Source: an uncultured Flavobacteriaceae bacterium (GTDB lineage Bacteria > Bacteroidota > Bacteroidia > Flavobacteriales > Flavobacteriaceae). Taken from it: DNA of 64,000 nucleotides. The first letter of the stretch is position 1, and the number at the start of each line of letters is the position of its first letter. Position numbers and translations under genes: made by a program. The stretch spans positions 186,001 through 250,000 of the forward strand of contig CANMRV010000006.1 of the NCBI GenBank assembly GCA_947500435.1. Reading direction: 5' to 3'. Of the stretch, positions 59,351 to 64,000 are shown one piece after another. The notes beneath the pieces were generated by a model. It was not told where the DNA came from, ran no database searches, and saw nothing but the letters and a program-made list of their open reading frames with translations.

Positions 59351-60247
59351 TTAGAAGAAACGAGGTGATTTAATTCCACCCAAACGTTTTATCGGTAATT
59401 CGTAGATAAGAATTATTTCATGTGTTCCACCTGAATATGGTCGAATTTCGGCAGTAGGCAAATCATAAGCATAGCCCAATCGAAAAGAGTTTGATATCTG
59501 ATAATCAGCTAAAATTCCGAAACTATCGGCATCATTAAATCTATAGGAACCACCCAACCATGCTTTATCAAACAATAAAAAACTTGCTGTTACATCAAAT
59601 GAAGGTGGTGCGCCATTGGTAATCTTGGTGATGCCTGTAACTTTAAATTTAGTATTTCTACCTACGTCAAATACCATTCCTCCTATAGCATAGTAACTAT
59701 TACGTTCAATAGCGGCGAATTCCCCCGAATTTAAATCAGTATTTAGAAGTCGAGGTGAAGATAAGCCTATGTACCACATTCTACTGCTCACATAAATACC
59801 AGCACCGAAGTTAGGATTCCATTGAGAAAAACCTTCATTAAAAAACGGATCGTTTATATCTGGATTAGTCAAATCATAGTTCGTGAAACCTGCATTTAAC
59901 CCAAAAGCCATGTTTATCTTTTGCGTTAGAGGAACCGTATAAGAGACGTTTCCGTAAATATAATTGGTGCTTTCCCCTCCTAAATTATCGTTGATGTAAC
60001 TTAATCCCAATCCAACTCGGCTGAATTTGACAGGTGAGTGTATCGATAATGTACTTGTAGTGGGATTACCATCTATACCTGCCCATTGGTTGCGATGAAG
60101 ACCGGTTATGTTAAGAGTTTCCCTGCTTCCCGCATATGCCGGGTTTACAGACATTGTGTTGTAAACATATTGCGTGAATTGCGGCAACTGCTGAGCACTT
60201 GTCATTAAAGTGACAAGAAATATAGACATTATAAATAATCGTTTCAT
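59351..60247 (-). CDS. PorP/SprF family T9SS membrane protein
   Basis: The protein has 298 residues from the ATG at 60247 (60256 adds three). A signal peptide ends MTSA. An outer-membrane barrel of the PorP/SprF family follows: QLPQFTQYVYNTMSVNPAYA, GLHRNQWAGIDGNPTTSTLS, VGLGLSYINDNLG, and the C-terminal YDLPTAEIRPYSGGTHEIIL. In Flavobacterium, SprF is needed to secrete the adhesin SprB, and SprF-like genes sit next to large substrates with type-B CTDs. Here it follows the Calx-beta giant gene by 20 bp, so it is most likely the dedicated partner of that substrate. Confidence 0.92.
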   Translation of the reverse strand: MKRLFIMSIFLVTLMTSAQQLPQFTQYVYNTMSVNPAYAGSRETLNITGLHRNQWAGIDGNPTTSTLSIHSPVKFSRVGLGLSYINDNLGGESTNYIYGNVSYTVPLTQKINMAFGLNAGFTNYDLTNPDINDPFFNEGFSQWNPNFGAGIYVSSRMWYIGLSSPRLLNTDLNSGEFAAIERNSYYAIGGMVFDVGRNTKFKVTGITKITNGAPPSFDVTASFLLFDKAWLGGSYRFNDADSFGILADYQISNSFRLGYAYDLPTAEIRPYSGGTHEIILIYELPIKRLGGIKSPRFF

Positions 60248-60267
60248 AGGGAACATTGGGGATGTTT

Positions 60268-63200
60268 TTAATTAGATCCTATATAGATGTATCCGTTAAC
60301 TGGTTTGATTTCTGCATCTGAAAAAGCAATGATGTAATAGTAGGTGCCTGTTGGAACAACTGTATTGGTTCCAAAAGATCCTCCAGGCGCGTTGCCTTCC
60401 CAATTGTTACGATATTCTTGGGATTCATAGACCATAGTACCCCATCTGTTGAATATTTTTACATTATAGGTATATCCACAATCTTCTAGGCCTGAAATTT
60501 CAAAGAAATCATTAATTCCATCACCATTTAAAGTAATTGTTTTTGAAACTACCAAGTCATTGATGTCGCAAGGCAGACAATCTGCATTGACATTAATAAC
60601 GAAATCGGCAAAATAGTTACAAGAACTTACTGTAGATTCATAAGTAACCAAATATTCACCTAGCTCAAGACCATTGGGTTCAAATAGGCTCCCATTTAAA
60701 GTAACATCGCCTTCTGTAACGGTGAATGTGCCAGTAGTATCAAAACCTGAAGGCAAATAGTCTATTAAGTCTATAATTTCATCTTCAACACAAATATCTA
60801 TTTCGATGATTGCTCTTTCGCGTTGTAAAACGAAAATAACTTGTTGAAAAGATGCGGTGTTGCCACAAGAATCTGTAACATTCCAAGTTCTTACAATTAG
60901 AAAATCATCTGTACCAGTAGAAAAGTCTTCAACTTCGGTGAAGTCAACAGTATAATTCCCACAACCACCTGTAAATACTAATGTTGGTACTTCAGGCATA
61001 TCGTCACCACAAATCATTGTTACAGTCTCCTCGTAGGGTTCCACCATAATATCGTCCATATCATCATCATTGATGGTTCCATTGGCTATGTTGGTTGTAT
61101 TTCCGTCGATAAACCCGATTCCTAGGTTTGATTGAATATTGGAAAGTGTAACTGTAAAACCTTCCGTTGGTTCACTAATCATATCATCGGTAATTGGTAC
61201 TTGAATATCCAAAGAACTTACAGTTGATGTGAAGGTCAAAGTTCCAGCTGTGGTTACAAAATCACCTGGGTTTAAGGCCGTACCCTCGTTTGTTGAATAA
61301 TCAACTATAACATCTTCTGAGATTGTGCCATTTAGTGTTACATTAAATACCGCAAATGCATTTGTGCCTTCTGTGACAATTACGTCTGTATTTGTAAAAG
61401 CAATTCCGTCACCAGACATTCCATCATTGTCATTGATGGTTCCGTTAGCGGTATTGGTAGTATTCCCATCCACAAAACCGATTCCGAGATTCGATTGAAT
61501 ATTCGAAAGCGTTACCGAGAAATTCTCTTGTGGTTCAATAGCCGAATCATCTACAATTGGAATCTGAATGTCCAAGGAACCCACCGTTGGTGTAAAGGTC
61601 AATGTTCCCGAAGTTGTTGCAAAATCGCCGGGATTAAGTGCCGTCCCTTCATTGGTCGTGTAATCGACGGTTACGTTTTCAGAAATGGTTCCAGTAAGTG
61701 TTACGGTGTAAACTGCAAAGGCATCGGTTCCTTCCGTAACAATTACGTTGGTGTTTGAAAATGCTATACCAGTTCCTGTAATACTACCGTCGTTATCGTT
61801 AATGGTTCCGTTGGCGGTATTGGTAGTATTCCCATCGACAAAACCGATTCCGAGATTCGAGACTATATTCGAAAGTGTTACCGAGAAATTCTCTTGTGGT
61901 TCAATAGCCGAATCATCTACAATTGGAACCTGAATATCCAAGGAACCCACCGTTGGTGTAAAGGTCAATGTTCCCGAAGTTGTTGCAAAATCGCCGGGAT
62001 TAAGTGCTGTACCTTCATTGGTTGCATAATCGACGGTTACGTTTTCAGAAATGGCTCCAGTACGGGTTACCGTATAGAGAGCAAAAGAATCTGTTCCCTC
62101 AGTAACGATTACATTTGTATTCGTAAAGGCTATTCCGGTTCCTGGAATACTTGCGTCATCATCGTTGATAGTTCCGTTGGCGGTGTTGGTAGTATTCCCA
62201 TCGACAAAACCGATTCCTAGATTTGAGACTATATTCGAAAGCGTTACCGAGAAATTCTCTTGTGGTTCAATTACTGAATCATCTACAATTGGAACCTGAA
62301 TATCCAAGGAACTAATTGTTGGTGTAAAGGTCAATGTTCCCGAAGTTGTTGTAAAATCTCCAGGATTTAGAGACGTACCTTCATTGGTCGTGTAATCGAC
62401 GGTTACGTTTTCCGAGATTGTACCCGTAAGTGTTACGGTATAGATAGCAAAAGCATCGGCACCCTCGGTAACGATTACGTTGGTGTTTGTAAAGGCTATA
62501 CCATCACCAACATTGAAATCGTCATCGTTGATGGTCCCGTTTGCCGTATTGGTCGGGTTACCGTCGACAAAGCCTACCCCCAGATTTGAAACGATATTAG
62601 AAAGCGTTACTGAGAAATTCTCTTGTGGTTCAATAACCGAATCATCGGTAATTGGCACCTGAATATCCAAAGAGCTGACCATTGGAGTAAAAGTGAGTGT
62701 ACCTGAAGTTGTAATAAAGTCACCTGGGTTTCGTGCCGTCCCTTCATTAGTTGTGTAATCAACAGTCACGTTTTGAGATATGTTTCCCGTAAGTGTTACC
62801 GTGAAGACAGCGAAAGCGTCGGTACCCTCGGTAACAATTACATTCGAATTTGCAAAGGCTATTCCAGTTCCCGGCGTACTTGCATCATCATCGTTGATAG
62901 TACCGTTAGCGGTATTGGTCGTATTTCCATCCACAAAACCGATTCCTAGATTTGAGACTATATTCGAAAGCGTTACCGAGAAATTCTCCTGTATCTCGAT
63001 AATATTGTCATCCGCAATGGGAACCTGGATATCCAAAGAGCTGATTGTCGATGTAAAAGTGAGTGTGCCAGCAGTCGTTGTAAAGTCCCCGGGATTTAGT
63101 GCCGATCCTTCATTAGTTGTGTAGTCAACAGTCACGTTTTCCGAGATTGTACCCGTAAGTGTTACGGTATAGATAGCAAAAGCATCGGTACCCTCGGTAA

Positions 63201-64000
63201 CGATTACGTCGGTGTTTGTAAAGGCTATCCCATCACCAACATTAAAATCGTCATCGTTGATGGTCCCGTTTGCCGTATTGGTCGGGTTACCGTCGACAAA
63301 ACCTACCCCCAGATTTGAAACGATATTCGAAAGCGTTACCGAGAAATTCTCTTGTGGTTCAATAACTGAATCATCGGTAATTGGCACCTGAATATCCAAA
63401 GAACCAATTGTTGGGGTAAAAGTCAATGTTCCCGAAGTTGTCGTAAAATCACCTGAGTTTAGTGCCGTCCCTTCATTTGTGGTATAATCAACGGTTACGT
63501 TTTCAGATATGTTTCCCGTAAGGGTAACGTTGTAAACCGCAAAAGAGTCAGTTCCTTCAGTTACTATAACATCGGTGTTTGCAAATGCTATTCCAACACC
63601 AGCGACCAAATCATTATCAAGAATTGAACCAGTTGCAGTATTGTCTAATAGTGTAATATTTGCTGTTGATGAAGCTACTATATCAAAGGCTTCTGTAATT
63701 TCAATAATGGAATCATCTAATGCCGGAACATTAAAAGAAGTGTTGCCGGTTCCGGTAGGAACCGTAAATGTATTAACGACTGCATAGTCACTATCCGAAG
63801 CGGTAATATTGTTATATGTTAAGCTCAAAAGCGCATCTTCCGCAAGTAAATGGGAAGATGATATTCCGAAAATTATATTATCACCTTCAACGGCTGAAGC
63901 GTCGTTTATAGAAAGTACTGGGGTTACATATAAAAAGGTAGGGTCATGATTACCTATACCACAAGGGTTTACGGTTCCCGAACTCAATGTACCCACTGTA
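60268..64000 (-). CDS. Giant Calx-beta repeat surface protein with type-B CTD (5' end outside window)
   Basis: The frame is open to the right edge with no reliable start inside it, so the N-terminus and signal peptide are missing; over 1240 residues are visible. Order from the N-side: one divergent Calx-beta-like unit (LSINDASAVEGDNIIFGISS), seven near-identical Calx-beta units of about 121 residues, an HYR-like segment (ETVTMICGDDMPEVPTLVFT) and a type-B gliding-motility CTD: ITLNGDGINDFFEISG, VKIFNRWGTMVYESQEYRNN, VPTGTYYYIIAFSD, VNGYIYIGSN. Acidic loops such as DDSVIEPQE and NDDD are typical of Ca2+ binding. It is likely a SprB-like surface adhesin exported with the adjacent PorP/SprF. Confidence 0.92.
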   Translation of the reverse strand, partial: TVGTLSSGTVNPCGIGNHDPTFLYVTPVLSINDASAVEGDNIIFGISSSHLLAEDALLSLTYNNITASDSDYAVVNTFTVPTGTGNTSFNVPALDDSIIEITEAFDIVASSTANITLLDNTATGSILDNDLVAGVGIAFANTDVIVTEGTDSFAVYNVTLTGNISENVTVDYTTNEGTALNSGDFTTTSGTLTFTPTIGSLDIQVPITDDSVIEPQENFSVTLSNIVSNLGVGFVDGNPTNTANGTINDDDFNVGDGIAFTNTDVIVTEGTDAFAIYTVTLTGTISENVTVDYTTNEGSALNPGDFTTTAGTLTFTSTISSLDIQVPIADDNIIEIQENFSVTLSNIVSNLGIGFVDGNTTNTANGTINDDDASTPGTGIAFANSNVIVTEGTDAFAVFTVTLTGNISQNVTVDYTTNEGTARNPGDFITTSGTLTFTPMVSSLDIQVPITDDSVIEPQENFSVTLSNIVSNLGVGFVDGNPTNTANGTINDDDFNVGDGIAFTNTNVIVTEGADAFAIYTVTLTGTISENVTVDYTTNEGTSLNPGDFTTTSGTLTFTPTISSLDIQVPIVDDSVIEPQENFSVTLSNIVSNLGIGFVDGNTTNTANGTINDDDASIPGTGIAFTNTNVIVTEGTDSFALYTVTRTGAISENVTVDYATNEGTALNPGDFATTSGTLTFTPTVGSLDIQVPIVDDSAIEPQENFSVTLSNIVSNLGIGFVDGNTTNTANGTINDNDGSITGTGIAFSNTNVIVTEGTDAFAVYTVTLTGTISENVTVDYTTNEGTALNPGDFATTSGTLTFTPTVGSLDIQIPIVDDSAIEPQENFSVTLSNIQSNLGIGFVDGNTTNTANGTINDNDGMSGDGIAFTNTDVIVTEGTNAFAVFNVTLNGTISEDVIVDYSTNEGTALNPGDFVTTAGTLTFTSTVSSLDIQVPITDDMISEPTEGFTVTLSNIQSNLGIGFIDGNTTNIANGTINDDDMDDIMVEPYEETVTMICGDDMPEVPTLVFTGGCGNYTVDFTEVEDFSTGTDDFLIVRTWNVTDSCGNTASFQQVIFVLQRERAIIEIDICVEDEIIDLIDYLPSGFDTTGTFTVTEGDVTLNGSLFEPNGLELGEYLVTYESTVSSCNYFADFVINVNADCLPCDINDLVVSKTITLNGDGINDFFEISGLEDCGYTYNVKIFNRWGTMVYESQEYRNNWEGNAPGGSFGTNTVVPTGTYYYIIAFSDAEIKPVNGYIYIGSN
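61061..63600 (-). repeat. Seven tandem Calx-beta repeats, 363/366-bp period
   Basis: The landmark GAGAAATTC occurs at 61517, 61883, 62249, 62612, 62978 and 63341, giving spacings of 366, 366, 363, 366 and 363 bp. Units 1 and 3 share the linker NDDDFNVGDG and FVDGNPTNT; units 2 and 4 share NDDDAS(T/I)PGTG and FVDGNTTNT. Identical long DNA segments recur 729 bp apart (for example from 62521 and from 63250), so a two-unit block was duplicated. Outer boundaries are approximate. Confidence 0.88.

Noticed and set aside
61495..63787. Several open frames on the plus strand within the Calx-beta gene
   Set aside because: They repeat with the same 363/366-bp period as the coding strand and have no signal peptide or family similarity, so they are shadows of the repeats.
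63980..63996. GTG at 63996 as the true start of the Calx-beta gene
   Set aside because: There is no signal peptide after it and no stop codon between it and the window edge, so the gene almost certainly continues beyond the window.
1..64000. tRNA, rRNA, riboswitch, insertion sequence or integrated element
   Set aside because: On reading through I found no cloverleaf with the T-loop consensus, no rRNA-like blocks, no transposase or integrase frame, and no flanking direct repeats. Short ncRNAs cannot be excluded without a covariance-model search.

Overview
The window is chromosomal DNA from a member of the Bacteroidota, most likely a marine Flavobacteriaceae. The DNA is A+T-rich and has no clear Shine-Dalgarno sites. 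Many genes carry the Bacteroidota -7 promoter element TAnnTTTG just upstream. There is a complete Na+-pumping NADH:quinone reductase operon. Several parts and substrates of the type IX secretion system (T9SS) are present: PorT, the plug protein, PorP/SprF, and proteins with type-B gliding-motility C-terminal domains. I saw no rRNA, tRNA, CRISPR array, insertion sequence or prophage. The genus cannot be fixed from this sequence.

Layout. 0-9 kb: two lipoproteins, fbaA-accD, a large MG2-like envelope protein and the outer-membrane assembly lipoprotein TamL. 9-17 kb: a TrmH-type RNA methyltransferase, porT next to ubiE, trkA-trkH potassium uptake, a DUF1059 protein, an aspartate aminotransferase, an acyl-lipid desaturase and rsmG. 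18-25 kb: a DinB protein, two small lipoproteins, pruA, and the group T9SS plug - DUF3667 - apaG. 25-33 kb: nqrABCDEF, a small conserved protein, and apbE, whose product attaches FMN to NqrB and NqrC. 32.7-38.5 kb: a methyltransferase, map, gpmI, a secreted ankyrin protein, a 55-residue membrane protein, and M48 and M15 peptidases.

38.6-44.2 kb is a minus-strand cluster of three exported repeat or CTD proteins that look like surface adhesins. 44.5-50.7 kb runs the other way and holds four tandem paralogues with a carboxypeptidase-regulatory-like domain, then a DUF6702 protein and an M1 metallopeptidase. This is the least explained unit in the window. 50.7-59.3 kb holds ordinary genes: tatA, a PAP2 phosphatase, an O-methyltransferase, a GNAT acetyltransferase, kynureninase, an astacin-like lipoprotein protease, an MFS transporter and a ClpP paralogue. 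59.3-64 kb is porP/sprF with its presumed substrate, a giant Calx-beta repeat protein cut by the right edge.

The recurring theme is envelope and surface biology. T9SS parts are spread over three loci, type-B CTD substrates over two, and SusC-like N-terminal modules appear without barrels. The best candidates for new biology are the four-paralogue/DUF6702/M1 operon, the 33-residue-repeat adhesin cluster with its half-length CTD protein, and the 55-residue membrane protein.
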